NCBI RefSeq assembly: GCF_037200945.1
Contig: NZ_JBBCGP010000001.1
Span: 1,486,501-1,550,500 of the forward strand
Source of the DNA: Methylovirgula sp.
GTDB lineage: Bacteria; Pseudomonadota; Alphaproteobacteria; Rhizobiales; Beijerinckiaceae
Direction: 5' to 3'
Length of the DNA stretch: 64,000 nt
How positions within the stretch are numbered: the first letter of the stretch is position 1; each line of letters begins with the position of its first letter. This document shows positions 8,285 to 16,831 of the stretch, in pieces. The notes under the pieces are model-generated. The model saw only the letters and a list, made by a program, of their open reading frames with translations, did not search any database and was not told where the DNA came from. The position numbers were made by a program, and so were the translations under genes.

Positions 8285-9568
8285 ATGGCTTTCCATAGCA
8301 TCAAAGCCGCGTCCGATGAATCTGGGCAGGCTGTAGCCGGGTCCTGGTATCGCTCACTGAGTGCCGCGCAGCGCGCGGCATTCTGGTCGTCCTTCGCGGG
8401 CCACGCGGCGGATGCGATGGACACGCAAATGTTCAGCTTTGCGATTCCGGCTCTGTTGTCGCTCTGGAGTTTGACGAAGGGAGAGGCCGGGCAAATCGCC
8501 TCGATTTCTCTCATTATGTCGGCGGTGGGCGGCTGGGGAGCCGGCGTGCTCGCTGATCGGTTCGGGCGCGTGAAGATTTTGCAATGGACGATCGTCCTGT
8601 TTTCGCTTTGTAGCGTGGCGAGCGGGCTCGCCCAAAATTACGGCCAATTGCTAACAGCACGCGCTTTGCTTGGCCTTGGGTTCGGCGGTGAGACGGCGAT
8701 TTCGGCCGTACTCGTTGCGGAGATCATGCCCACAATCGCGCGCGGGCGCATGGTCGGCCTCGTCCAAGGTGGTTGGGCTATTGGATGGGGCATTGCTGCG
8801 TTATTATCGACGCTATGCCAACTCTATCTCGATCCGCATTTGGCATGGCGGGTTATGTTCCTGGTGGGTGCCGCGCCGGCCGCGCTGATCTTCGTGCTCC
8901 GGCGATATGTGCCCGAGCCGCCTATGTTTATACGCGAGGAAGGTGCAACACGCCCCTCCGCGTTGACCATGGCGCTGAGCATCTTTGCCGCCGGGCGCGT
9001 CTGGCGGACAATTCTCGCGACCTTCATGTGCGCAGGCATCATGGGAGGTTTTTTTGCCGTGATGGTCTGGCTGCCGACCTATCTCAAGCTCGTCAAAAAT
9101 CTATCGGTGGTGAATACGGGCGCCTACCTCGCCTTTGTGATCCTTGGCTCATTTTCCGGCTATGTCTTCGGATCGTTCACGACTGACAGCCTCGGCCGAA
9201 AAAAAACACTAGCGCTTTTTTCGCTCGGCGCTTTGGCGACGATCTACGTCTATACACAGACGAATTTCGCGCACGGCATCCTGATTTGGATCGGGTTCCC
9301 ACTTGGTGTCTTTACTTCCGGTATTTACGCGAGCATCGGTTCGTTTCTGGCCGAGCTATTCCCGACATCTATCCGTGCAAACGCCCAAGGTTTCGCCTTC
9401 AATGTAGGCCGGGCTCTCGGCTCCGTCTTTCCGATGATGATCGGCTACGCGTCCGCGAAAATGCCTCTGGGCACGGCAATTTGTATATTTGCCACCATCT
9501 CCTACGTTTTGCTTTTTCTCGTGCTTCTGTTGTTACCTGAGACAAAGGGGCAGCAATTGGAGACTTGA
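8285..9568 (+). CDS. MFS transporter, metabolite:H+ symporter type
   Basis: This 427-residue inner-membrane permease has about twelve hydrophobic segments. The MFS motif A is visible (GVLADRFGRVK, near residue 85). The N-terminal part, with D..D.QMFSF followed by a long hydrophobic helix, resembles the organic acid:H+ symporters (AAHS/SHS-like). I chose ATG 8285 because AGGAG lies nine bases upstream; the frame is open further back into the porin gene. It shares an operon with the OprB porin. It is probably a second uptake route for the substrate family of this island. Confidence 0.87.
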   Translation: MAFHSIKAASDESGQAVAGSWYRSLSAAQRAAFWSSFAGHAADAMDTQMFSFAIPALLSLWSLTKGEAGQIASISLIMSAVGGWGAGVLADRFGRVKILQWTIVLFSLCSVASGLAQNYGQLLTARALLGLGFGGETAISAVLVAEIMPTIARGRMVGLVQGGWAIGWGIAALLSTLCQLYLDPHLAWRVMFLVGAAPAALIFVLRRYVPEPPMFIREEGATRPSALTMALSIFAAGRVWRTILATFMCAGIMGGFFAVMVWLPTYLKLVKNLSVVNTGAYLAFVILGSFSGYVFGSFTTDSLGRKKTLALFSLGALATIYVYTQTNFAHGILIWIGFPLGVFTSGIYASIGSFLAELFPTSIRANAQGFAFNVGRALGSVFPMMIGYASAKMPLGTAICIFATISYVLLFLVLLLLPETKGQQLET

Positions 9569-9689
9569 GCGCGAGAGGCTCGACGGCGCAGCGCGGGTAG
9601 ACGACGGAGGATCTGTAACCGTTGGATAGCGCATGGCTGCGGAATCCGCTGACATGAAGGAGGAAATCGTCTTTCAAGCGGATTTCGAA

Positions 9690-10622
9690 CTACATCTTCC
9701 AAAATCGCGCATAGTCTTTTGCGACGACGTTCTCGTAATCGACGGGGCCATCGAGCAGCCCAACGTCGCTGCAGAACTTGTTCATGTCCTTCACGGCGTC
9801 TGCTGAAATTCCCGCGTCATAATATGGCAGGTCGCGAGTCACGATATTTTCGATAAGTGCGGCTTCGGCTGTGGGGAAGACGCGTCTACCGACTTCAGCC
9901 GCGAGATGGGGATCTTCTTTCAGTGCGCGTTGCGCTTTAACGATGGCGCGAACCGCGGCTGCGGTAATATCCGGGTGAGAGTGGATAAACTCATCGGTCG
10001 TCGAAAATGCGGAGATCGTGTAGTTCCGAGCGGAAGCTGGTCCGAGGCCGTGCCGAACGTCTATAAAGATTTTCCCTACACCAGATTGCACGGCGTTTTC
10101 TGCGCCCATGGCGTTTGCCCAAAAGCCATCAATCTTGCCATCTTCAAGAGCCTTTGCCGCGGTGACTCCGAACGAAACGCCCGGCTCCATCGTTCCAGGC
10201 ACGCGATCGATCATGATGCCATCTCGCACCAGATCGACGCCGGATTCAGCAAGCATTTGCTTCAGTGCCAAGTCCACCATCGGCGCGGCGCCAATCCGCC
10301 TGCCTTTTACGGCGTTAAGATCTCCTGGCATCGCGCCAAGATCTGCCCGCATAACAAGAACCCAAAACAAGCCTTGCGAAAGAGCGCAAAGAAGTTTGAC
10401 ACCTCGCCAGCGAGGAAAGATCGAAAGCGCGACATGTGCAGGGGCAGCAACGAAATCTACGATTCCATCTCTCAAGGCTTCATATGTCCGAAAATTTGGG
10501 AAGAGGAGCTCGTGCGTCGCTGTGAGGCCTTCTTGCTTGAAAAATCCAAGCTCTATTGCCGCGATTGCGGGAAAATATGAATTTGATACGAGGTCAGGCA
10601 CGGCGATTTTTACGCGATCCAT
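9690..10622 (-). CDS. NMT1/THI5-like binding-protein-fold protein lacking a signal peptide
   Basis: The 310-residue protein has the periplasmic-binding-protein fold of NMT1/SsuA-like proteins (PAIAAIELGFFKQEGL near the start, then F.TY.ALRDG.VDF). The plausible start is 10622 (MDRVKIAVPD). Neither that start nor the upstream extension to 10754 looks like a signal peptide, so the protein may be cytoplasmic. Some proteins of this fold are enzymes, for example THI5-type pyrimidine synthases and 4,5-dihydroxyphthalate decarboxylase. It is the last gene of the minus-strand operon with the NicC-like hydroxylase. An enzymatic or ligand-sensing role is possible, but a binding protein with unusual export cannot be ruled out. 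Confidence 0.72.
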   Translation of the reverse strand: MDRVKIAVPDLVSNSYFPAIAAIELGFFKQEGLTATHELLFPNFRTYEALRDGIVDFVAAPAHVALSIFPRWRGVKLLCALSQGLFWVLVMRADLGAMPGDLNAVKGRRIGAAPMVDLALKQMLAESGVDLVRDGIMIDRVPGTMEPGVSFGVTAAKALEDGKIDGFWANAMGAENAVQSGVGKIFIDVRHGLGPASARNYTISAFSTTDEFIHSHPDITAAAVRAIVKAQRALKEDPHLAAEVGRRVFPTAEAALIENIVTRDLPYYDAGISADAVKDMNKFCSDVGLLDGPVDYENVVAKDYARFWKM

Positions 10623-10644
10623 TGATATATCCAACTGAAGCGAT

Positions 10645-11811
10645 TCACGCTTGTCGAGTACGATTGAGGATGAGGCTGACGAACATTGCGGCGCCGAGCG
10701 GTATAACGTCATCGTTGAAGGCGTAGCGCGGATTGTGCAGATCTGGTCCCTCACCTTGGCCCAGGAAAAAGTAGGCGCCGCTCACGTGCATGAGCATGTC
10801 GGCGAAGTCCTCACTTGTCATCACGATCGCCGGACGACGTTCGACGTTGTGGTCACCAACGATTGAAACTGCAGCCCGAGTAACAGCCATCGCCGGTTCC
10901 TCGTGATTGACCAGCGGGCTGAAAACATCGCGAATACTAACGGATGCTTTTGCCCCATATCCGGATGCGATGCTCTCGGCCAGAACCTTTACGCGCCGCT
11001 CAATCTGCGAGCGGACGTCTGGTTTCAACGTGCGGATCGTCCCGGAAAGGCGTGCTCTGTCAGGAATGACATTATAGGTTGAGCCTGCCGAAAAGGCGGT
11101 GACGGAAAGCACCGCGGATTCGAGCGGATCGACATTGCGGGCTACGATTGTATGCAACCCCTGTGCTACGGCGAGCGCAGCGAGGCCCGCATCAATCGCG
11201 CGATGAGGAAACGCCGCGTGCGCGCCATCGCCCGCAATATCGATATCGAAGAAATCGGCGCTGGCGGAAACCGGTCCCGGTCCTACAGCAATGGTTCCGA
11301 ATTTCCGATCAGGCGCATTGTGAAGAGCATAGATCTCGTCACAGAAGAATCTCTCGAAAAGACCATCGGCGATCATGGCGCGAGCGCCGCCGCGTCCCTC
11401 TTCAGCGGGCTGGAAGATCAGTACAGCCCGGCCCGCAAATTCATCGCGATGCGCCTGGAGGCAGCGCGCGGCGGCGAGCAGCATTGTCATATGCCCATCA
11501 TGGCCGCAGCCGTGGAAGCAGCCGTCGATGGTCGAGCGCCACGGCAGATTGCTTTCCTCCTCGATCGGCAACGCATCCATATCGGCGCGAAGGCCGATCG
11601 ATCGTCCTGGCCCCTTGCGTCCCTCGATGATGCCGACCACACCGGTACCACCAACGCCACGCGTGACTGAAATACCTATTTTCTCAAGTTCTTCCGTCAA
11701 GCGCGCCGATGTACGACGTTCCTCGAAACCGAGTTCGGGATAGGCATGGAATTCGCGCCGCAGGGCGGATAGATATTGGTGATCCCGGCCGATTTCGTCG
11801 AGCAACAGCAT
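10645..11811 (-). CDS. M20 family amidohydrolase (hippurate hydrolase-like)
   Basis: The 388-residue enzyme is a di-metal amidohydrolase of the M20D type, which cleaves N-acyl amino acids or related amides. The metal-site residues are visible: C102 and H104 in GCGHDGH, E137/E138 in PAEEG, and H164 in ALHN. The RADMDALP motif lies near residue 75, and length and order are normal for hippurate hydrolase or N-acyl-aminoacid deacylase. It sits between the PuuE-like deacetylase and the NMT1-like protein. A role in releasing an aromatic acid from an amide conjugate fits the operon (inference). Confidence 0.88.
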   Translation of the reverse strand: MLLLDEIGRDHQYLSALRREFHAYPELGFEERRTSARLTEELEKIGISVTRGVGGTGVVGIIEGRKGPGRSIGLRADMDALPIEEESNLPWRSTIDGCFHGCGHDGHMTMLLAAARCLQAHRDEFAGRAVLIFQPAEEGRGGARAMIADGLFERFFCDEIYALHNAPDRKFGTIAVGPGPVSASADFFDIDIAGDGAHAAFPHRAIDAGLAALAVAQGLHTIVARNVDPLESAVLSVTAFSAGSTYNVIPDRARLSGTIRTLKPDVRSQIERRVKVLAESIASGYGAKASVSIRDVFSPLVNHEEPAMAVTRAAVSIVGDHNVERRPAIVMTSEDFADMLMHVSGAYFFLGQGEGPDLHNPRYAFNDDVIPLGAAMFVSLILNRTRQA

Positions 11812-11852
11812 GATGGGCTCCGATTGTGCCGTGTAACGCGTTCGGCCTGAAG

Positions 11853-12776
11853 TCAGGCCGGTTTGAAATGTTCGTGCCAGTGATTAGCGATATCGATGCC
11901 GCGGCAGAACCATACGCGATTGTTTTTCTTCATGTACTCAAGTAGGCGGACGAGGCCCTGAACGCGGCCAGGGCGGCCAATCAAGCGATCATGCAAGCCA
12001 ATTGACAAAAGCTTGGGCGAACCATCCTTGCCTTCTTGATAAAGCGTGTCGAAGGCATCGCGCATGTAGTGGAAGAAGTCGTCGGCCGTGGCGAAACCGC
12101 TGTTTTCGTTGAAGCGATTGTCGTTCGTCTCGTAGGAATAAGGAATGACAAGGTACGGGCCATGCGGGCCCTCGAGCCAATAAGGCAATTCGTCCGAAAG
12201 CGAATCACGGTCGTAATGAAATCCGCCTTCTTCCATGACGAGTTTTCGGGTGTTCGGACCCGGGCGACCTGTCATCCAGCCGAGTGGACGCGCACCCGTA
12301 AGGTCGCGGAGCAGCCGTACGGCAGTTTTGACGTGTTCGCGTTCGACGGCTTCTTCGACATCGCCGTAATCGATCCATCGATAACCGTGGCTGACGATTT
12401 CGTGTCCGCGATCGATGAAGGCGCGTGCCAGGACCGGATTCTGCTCAAGCGCGCGGGCGACCGCCAGAACACTGATTTTCACGTCAAACTTGGCAAACAC
12501 GTCGAGGACGCGCCATGCGCCCCGGCGGCTTCCATACTCGAAAACCGATTCCACCAGCGGCACTCGGCGTCCGGTCTTTGCGCCGAATCCGATATCATTC
12601 AACATGCCTTCCGAGACGAGATCCCCGTTCGCAAGAGTTGCTTCGCCGCCGCCTTCGACATTGAGGTTGAAGTTGACGGCGATCACGGCTTGGCCCGGCC
12701 ATTGCGGATCGGGTAGACGCTCGCCGTATCCGATGAGATCACGGACAATCATCGCATCGGGGCCGTAGGCGGGCAC
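11853..12776 (-). CDS. Polysaccharide deacetylase family hydrolase, PuuE/cyclic-imidase-like
   Basis: The 307-residue protein follows the layout of PuuE-type allantoinases and cyclic imide hydrolases, which are NodB-fold enzymes acting on C-N bonds rather than polysaccharides. Visible landmarks are LIGYG....PDPQWPG near the start, NFNLNVEGGGE, the YEYGSR segment, GHEIVSHGYRW (metal histidines), the TGRPGPNT loop, DELPYW and SIGLHDRLIGRPGR. It starts 24 bases after the NicC-like gene ends. No other purine-degradation gene is nearby, so ring-amide or formamide hydrolysis in a heteroaromatic pathway is more likely than allantoin use (inference). Confidence 0.82.
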   Translation of the reverse strand: MPAYGPDAMIVRDLIGYGERLPDPQWPGQAVIAVNFNLNVEGGGEATLANGDLVSEGMLNDIGFGAKTGRRVPLVESVFEYGSRRGAWRVLDVFAKFDVKISVLAVARALEQNPVLARAFIDRGHEIVSHGYRWIDYGDVEEAVEREHVKTAVRLLRDLTGARPLGWMTGRPGPNTRKLVMEEGGFHYDRDSLSDELPYWLEGPHGPYLVIPYSYETNDNRFNENSGFATADDFFHYMRDAFDTLYQEGKDGSPKLLSIGLHDRLIGRPGRVQGLVRLLEYMKKNNRVWFCRGIDIANHWHEHFKPA

Positions 12777-12800
12777 GTCATGTCTCCTTTCGGTACCGCT

Positions 12801-13931
12801 TCAGGCGGCCTTGCTGAGTTCGTCGCCATAAGGGTCATAGCCATAGAACCATCGCGTATCGCCCGGCAGCTTCAACCAGGAGTTCTCGGCAGAGATGCGC
12901 TGGACCTCAGCTACCCGCGGGATACGCAGCGCATGATAAAACTGGAACGCCTGTTGCGGTGTCGCGCCAGTCTCGATCGCGCGGGCGAGAATGGCCGCAT
13001 CTTCGATCGCCATCGAGCCGCCGGCCGCCATGAAGGGGGGAACGGCGTGGCAGGCGTCGCCGGCCAGCACAATTGGTCCATCACTCCAGGTGTCATTGCG
13101 AGCGCGATCGCAAATGGGAAGCAGTTGCACCGCCTCGGCTGCCAGCATGAGTCCTTTCAGATCCGGGTGAGCCGTCGGAAAGCTCTCCAGAAAGTCGTTA
13201 TGGGTGCCCTCACGCGGCGGCGTATCTTCCTGCCATTCGTTGCTCGGAATAGCGCCCATGACGTAGCACTCGTCGCGGCGATCGCTCATGTAATAGGCGA
13301 TCAGGTGCCGATCATCGGCCCACCATTTGGTGCAGTCGCGCATCGGCATTCCGGCGAGTTTCTCGGCCGGAAAAACAGCACGAACCGCGACTTTACCGAT
13401 ATAGCGCGGCGCCTGTTTGCCTTGGATCACCTCGCGGATGATTGACCGAATGCCATCGGCACCGATGACGATGTCGGCTTCCGCGTGGCTTCCGTTCACG
13501 AATTTCAACGTCACTGCGCTTGGCGAATGGGCGAGGTCGGCGAGCTGGTGATCGAAGCGGATCGTGCCGGGCTTCAGTTTCGACACGAGGATCTGATGGA
13601 GATCGGCGCGATGGATGTTCACGAAGGGGCCGCCGAAACGCTCTTCGGCTTCCCGGTCGAACAAAAGCTCGTTAAGCGTCTCGCCGGTTTGAGCATCACG
13701 ACTGACATATGCATCGGGCTTGATGCCGGCGCGCACCATCGCCTCTTCAGCGCCGAGGCAGCGCATAACTTTGGCTGTGTTCGGCCCGAGTGTGATGCCG
13801 GAGCCGATGCGCCAAAAGCTCTCTGCCTGTTCGAAGACTAAGACCTGGTAGCCTCGCCGCTGCAAAAGCCCTGCGACTGTCAGGCCTGCCAGACCGGCGC
13901 CCACGACGGCAATTCTCGCCGATTTATCCAT
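12801..13931 (-). CDS. FAD-dependent monooxygenase, 6-hydroxynicotinate 3-monooxygenase (NicC)-like
   Basis: This 376-residue class A flavoprotein hydroxylase has the N-terminal FAD fingerprint (VVGAGLAGLTVAGLL), the DG motif (GADGIRS near residue 160) and the GDACHA..P motif near residue 285. Beyond the class motifs it resembles NicC of nicotinate degradation in family-specific places: KWWADDRHLIAYY, and a C-terminus with W.YGYDPYG. NicC performs a decarboxylating hydroxylation of 6-hydroxynicotinate to 2,5-dihydroxypyridine. The rest of the classical nic set is not in the window, so substrate could be a related hydroxylated aromatic acid. The start codon is 24 bases from the palindrome at 13955-13970. 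Confidence 0.84.
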   Translation of the reverse strand: MDKSARIAVVGAGLAGLTVAGLLQRRGYQVLVFEQAESFWRIGSGITLGPNTAKVMRCLGAEEAMVRAGIKPDAYVSRDAQTGETLNELLFDREAEERFGGPFVNIHRADLHQILVSKLKPGTIRFDHQLADLAHSPSAVTLKFVNGSHAEADIVIGADGIRSIIREVIQGKQAPRYIGKVAVRAVFPAEKLAGMPMRDCTKWWADDRHLIAYYMSDRRDECYVMGAIPSNEWQEDTPPREGTHNDFLESFPTAHPDLKGLMLAAEAVQLLPICDRARNDTWSDGPIVLAGDACHAVPPFMAAGGSMAIEDAAILARAIETGATPQQAFQFYHALRIPRVAEVQRISAENSWLKLPGDTRWFYGYDPYGDELSKAA

Positions 13932-13954
13932 GGCGGAAGTTTCCCAATGTCATT

Positions 13955-13970
13955 CATTCGCTATCGAATG
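13955..13970. promoter_or_regulatory. Operator candidate CATTCG-CTAT-CGAATG
   Basis: This perfect inverted repeat with six-base arms lies 24 bases upstream of the NicC-like start. A sister copy, CATTCT-GTAT-AGAATG, lies upstream of the divergent binding-protein gene at 14171-14186. The common pattern is CATTC-N2-TAT-N-GAATG. I infer binding by the MarR-family protein encoded at 16832. Confidence 0.6.
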
Positions 13971-14170
13971 ATAATAGGCGTAAGGGTTGCTCATGGCGGC
14001 TGTCAAGTACCGACGAGCGTGCGTCGGCGTCTTCTGGTAGGCATTACATTATCGACAAAACCCCTTTATGATCAGTATTTAATCGCATTGATTATCGATT
14101 TCGCACGCGTGCTCAAAATTGGGTGGGGTCAGCCGATTGACCGAAGTAGAGGCCGTCCATAAGCTCAAAT

Positions 14171-14186
14171 CATTCTGTATAGAATG
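14171..14186. promoter_or_regulatory. Operator candidate CATTCT-GTAT-AGAATG
   Basis: This perfect 16-base inverted repeat is the second copy of the CATTC-N2-TAT-N-GAATG element in the divergent intergenic region. It overlaps the first ATG of the downstream frame (14184), which argues that translation really starts at 14235. One regulator could control both operons from the two sites. Confidence 0.6.
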
Positions 14187-14234
14187 AAAATCATGCTCGT
14201 CTTAGCGGCAGAGTCGCTTTTCCGGAGTGAAGAA

Positions 14235-15203
14235 ATGAAAATGCGCTTGGGTTGCTTCCTCGCCTTACTGGCCTTTCTTTGTCCGCTTGCATCGATGGCG
14301 AAGGCGGCCGAGGTGAATTTCATCACCGATTTCGGCTTTAATGGTCGTCATTCCTATTTCTACGTCGCCCTGGACAAAGGCTATTATAAGCAGGAGGGGC
14401 TGGACGTTCATATCTTCCGTGGTCAGGGATCGGTCGATGCGATCAAGAACGTTGCTTCGGGCGCCGCGATGATCGGCTTTGCCGATGCCGGATCCCTCGT
14501 TCTGGCACGAGGAAACGACAAGGTTCCGGTGAAGATGATCGCGGTCGTTTACACGGTCCCGGCGCAGGCGATATTCGTCCTCGCCGATAGTGGCATCAAG
14601 TCGCCGAAGGATTTGGAAGGTAAGACACTTGCCGACACAGCATCCAGTTCACTGCGTCTGCTTTTCCCGGCCTATGCAGAGGCTACCGGAATTGACGCGA
14701 GCAAAGTCCACTGGGTTACGGCAGACAGTTCCGCGCTTAGCTCTATTCTTGCTCTGAAGCGAGCAGACGGCATCGGCCAGTTTATCGTTGGCCAAGCGCT
14801 GATTGAAAAGGCAACAGCCCCTGAAGGTGTCAGGGCGCTCGCTCTCAAGGATGTCGGCCTGAACTTCTATGGCAACGGCATCATTGCCGGCGAGGACACG
14901 ATTTCCAAAAACCCGGGAATGCTCAAGGCATTTGTGAGAGCGACAATCAAAGGCATGAAGGACGCATTCGCCGATCCGGCTGAGGCCGCGCGCATCATGA
15001 ACAAGTATCAGAAACAGATCGACCCAGCGGTCATTGAACAAGAGACCAAAATGGTAAAGGATCTCGCGACCGTCAAAGGTATGCCGCTCGGCAAGATTGA
15101 CCCCGTCCGTGCAAAGGAAACCGTCGACATCATCAGCAAGTACTTCAAGATGAGGCATCCCGTCGCTCCGAAGGACGTATTCGTTGCCGGATTCGTTGAA
15201 TGA
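14235..15203 (+). CDS. ABC transporter substrate-binding protein, NMT1/SsuA-like
   Basis: The 322-residue protein is a periplasmic binding protein for the second ABC importer of the island. Starting at ATG 14235 gives a clean signal peptide (MKMRLGC, a hydrophobic core, then a cut near AKAAE) and GGAG seven bases upstream. The longer frame from 14184 would begin inside an operator and is unlikely. The mature part has the NMT1 pattern, with Y.ALDKGYYKQEGLDV near residue 45 and a glycine/serine-rich ligand loop. Its stop overlaps the next start (ATGA). The divergent NicC-like operon suggests that its ligand feeds that pathway (inference). Confidence 0.88.
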   Translation: MKMRLGCFLALLAFLCPLASMAKAAEVNFITDFGFNGRHSYFYVALDKGYYKQEGLDVHIFRGQGSVDAIKNVASGAAMIGFADAGSLVLARGNDKVPVKMIAVVYTVPAQAIFVLADSGIKSPKDLEGKTLADTASSSLRLLFPAYAEATGIDASKVHWVTADSSALSSILALKRADGIGQFIVGQALIEKATAPEGVRALALKDVGLNFYGNGIIAGEDTISKNPGMLKAFVRATIKGMKDAFADPAEAARIMNKYQKQIDPAVIEQETKMVKDLATVKGMPLGKIDPVRAKETVDIISKYFKMRHPVAPKDVFVAGFVE

Positions 15204-16030
15204 CCGACGCGATCGAGGGCCGTCTCATTCGGGGCTCGCGTAATGCAGATGCGGGAACGGAATACGTTCCGGTCATACAGCTTAACGGCGTGATCAAGAA
15301 CTACCGGGACAAATCGGGTCGCGACGTGCATGCCCTCGGCCCCGTTGATCTGACGATTCGGCCTGGTGAATTCGTTTCCGTCATAGGACCTTCTGGATGC
15401 GGCAAGTCCACTCTGCTGCGTGTCATTGCAGGGCTTGAAGAGGCAAGCGGCGAACTCAAGCGTTATGGTCTGCCGTTGACCGCGCCATCGTATGAAGTCG
15501 GCATCATTTTCCAGGAACATGTGCTGTTTCCATGGGCCACAGTTTTGCAGAACGTCATGCTGCCCGCGGAGATATTAAATCTGCCGAAAGACCATGCAGA
15601 GAAAAGAGCCTGGCAGCTTCTCGATATGACGGGCCTCAGGGATTTCGCGCATCATCGCCCGGAGATGCTGTCCGGAGGGATGAAGCAGCGTGCCGCCTTC
15701 TGCCGTGCCGTGCTGTCTGAGCCCCGCTTCCTGCTGCTTGACGAACCGTTCGGTGCGCTCGACGCGCTTACGCGTGAAGAACTCTCGCTCGAATTGTCCC
15801 GGCTCTGGGAGAGACTTGGCCGAACCGCGTTCATGATCACCCATGATATCGAAGAAGCGATTCTGCTCAGCGACCGTGTTCTGGTCATGTCGCCCAGACC
15901 CGGCCGCTTCATCGCCGACATCGCGGTCGATCTGCAGCGTCCCCGTTCCGTTGGCACCTCCGCGCTGCCGCGCTTTCAGGAAATAAAGCAGCAGATCCGC
16001 GAACTTATCTTCGACCGTCAGAAAGATTGA
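15200..16030 (+). CDS. ABC transporter ATP-binding protein, NitT/TauT family
   Basis: This 276-residue ATPase contains Walker A GPSGCGKS (63-70), Q-loop Q105, signature LSGGMKQR (157-164), and a Walker B followed by DEPFGALDA. The end carries the family-typical MSPRPGR segment. It overlaps the binding-protein gene by four bases and precedes the permease by three bases, so the three form one importer. It is diverged from the ATPase at 424, so the island holds two independent importers rather than a recent duplication. Confidence 0.9.
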   Translation: MTDAIEGRLIRGSRNADAGTEYVPVIQLNGVIKNYRDKSGRDVHALGPVDLTIRPGEFVSVIGPSGCGKSTLLRVIAGLEEASGELKRYGLPLTAPSYEVGIIFQEHVLFPWATVLQNVMLPAEILNLPKDHAEKRAWQLLDMTGLRDFAHHRPEMLSGGMKQRAAFCRAVLSEPRFLLLDEPFGALDALTREELSLELSRLWERLGRTAFMITHDIEEAILLSDRVLVMSPRPGRFIADIAVDLQRPRSVGTSALPRFQEIKQQIRELIFDRQKD

Positions 16031-16033
16031 CGT

Positions 16034-16786
16034 ATGAAACCCCGTTCACTCGCCGGCAATCTACTGACACCGGGCATCTATCTGCTCTGCCTGATCGCCT
16101 GGGAAGTGATCTGTCATGTCCTCGCTATACCGTCATGGCTTCTGCCTGCACCCTCGGAGATCGCCACCGCGGCGGTGCAGTGGGCGCCGGAACTTGCGGT
16201 CAATTCGCTTGTGACACTCCGTGAGACTGTGTTCGGGTTCCTTCTGGCCTTGGCGCTGTCGTTGTCGCTTGCCGGGCTAATTGTTTTCAATCCGCTTGTG
16301 CGAAAGATCATCTATCCGCTTCTGCTTGGCCTGCAGTCGATTCCAAAGGTCGCCCTTGCGCCGCTCGTTACGCTATGGCTCGGCTTCTCCGAATGGCCGA
16401 AGATCATCATTGTCGTGCTCGTTTGTTTCTTTCCGATCCTCATCAACGTTGTAGCGGGTCTCGAAAATGTGCCCAAAGCCATGCTCGATTTGATGCGTTC
16501 AATGGGCGCCCCTCCGCATCTGGTGCTACGCCGACTGCGGCTTCCTGCTGCGATGCCCGCTCTGTTCACCGGGTGCAAAGTCGCGATAACGTTCGCCGTG
16601 ATTGGGGCCGTCATTGCCGAATTCGTCTCGGCGCAAAGCGGTCTTGGCTATCTTATCGTGACGTCTACATCGCAGTCGCAAACGCCCGTCGCCTTTGCGG
16701 CCATTATAGCCTTAACCTTGCTTAGTGTGTCACTCTTCTATGTGGTCGAATTTCTGGAGAAGCGCGTCGTGACCTGGTCCGTCTGA
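16034..16786 (+). CDS. ABC transporter permease, NitT/TauT family
   Basis: This 250-residue inner-membrane protein has about six hydrophobic helices and the coupling loop GLENVPKAMLDLMRSMGAP followed by RLPAAMPALFTG (about residues 140-180). It is the single permease of this importer, so it probably works as a homodimer, in contrast to the paired permeases at 1260 and 2006. A MarR-family gene follows 45 bases later on the same strand. Confidence 0.9.
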   Translation: MKPRSLAGNLLTPGIYLLCLIAWEVICHVLAIPSWLLPAPSEIATAAVQWAPELAVNSLVTLRETVFGFLLALALSLSLAGLIVFNPLVRKIIYPLLLGLQSIPKVALAPLVTLWLGFSEWPKIIIVVLVCFFPILINVVAGLENVPKAMLDLMRSMGAPPHLVLRRLRLPAAMPALFTGCKVAITFAVIGAVIAEFVSAQSGLGYLIVTSTSQSQTPVAFAAIIALTLLSVSLFYVVEFLEKRVVTWSV

Positions 16787-16831
16787 CAGATAGGCGCCGG
16801 TCTCCAGGCACAAGCCATGAGATGATCTAAG

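Noticed and set aside
11853..12776. Polysaccharide deacetylase acting on cell-wall or nodulation polysaccharides
   Set aside because: No signal peptide, and its landmarks match PuuE/cyclic-imidase proteins and not carbohydrate esterases.
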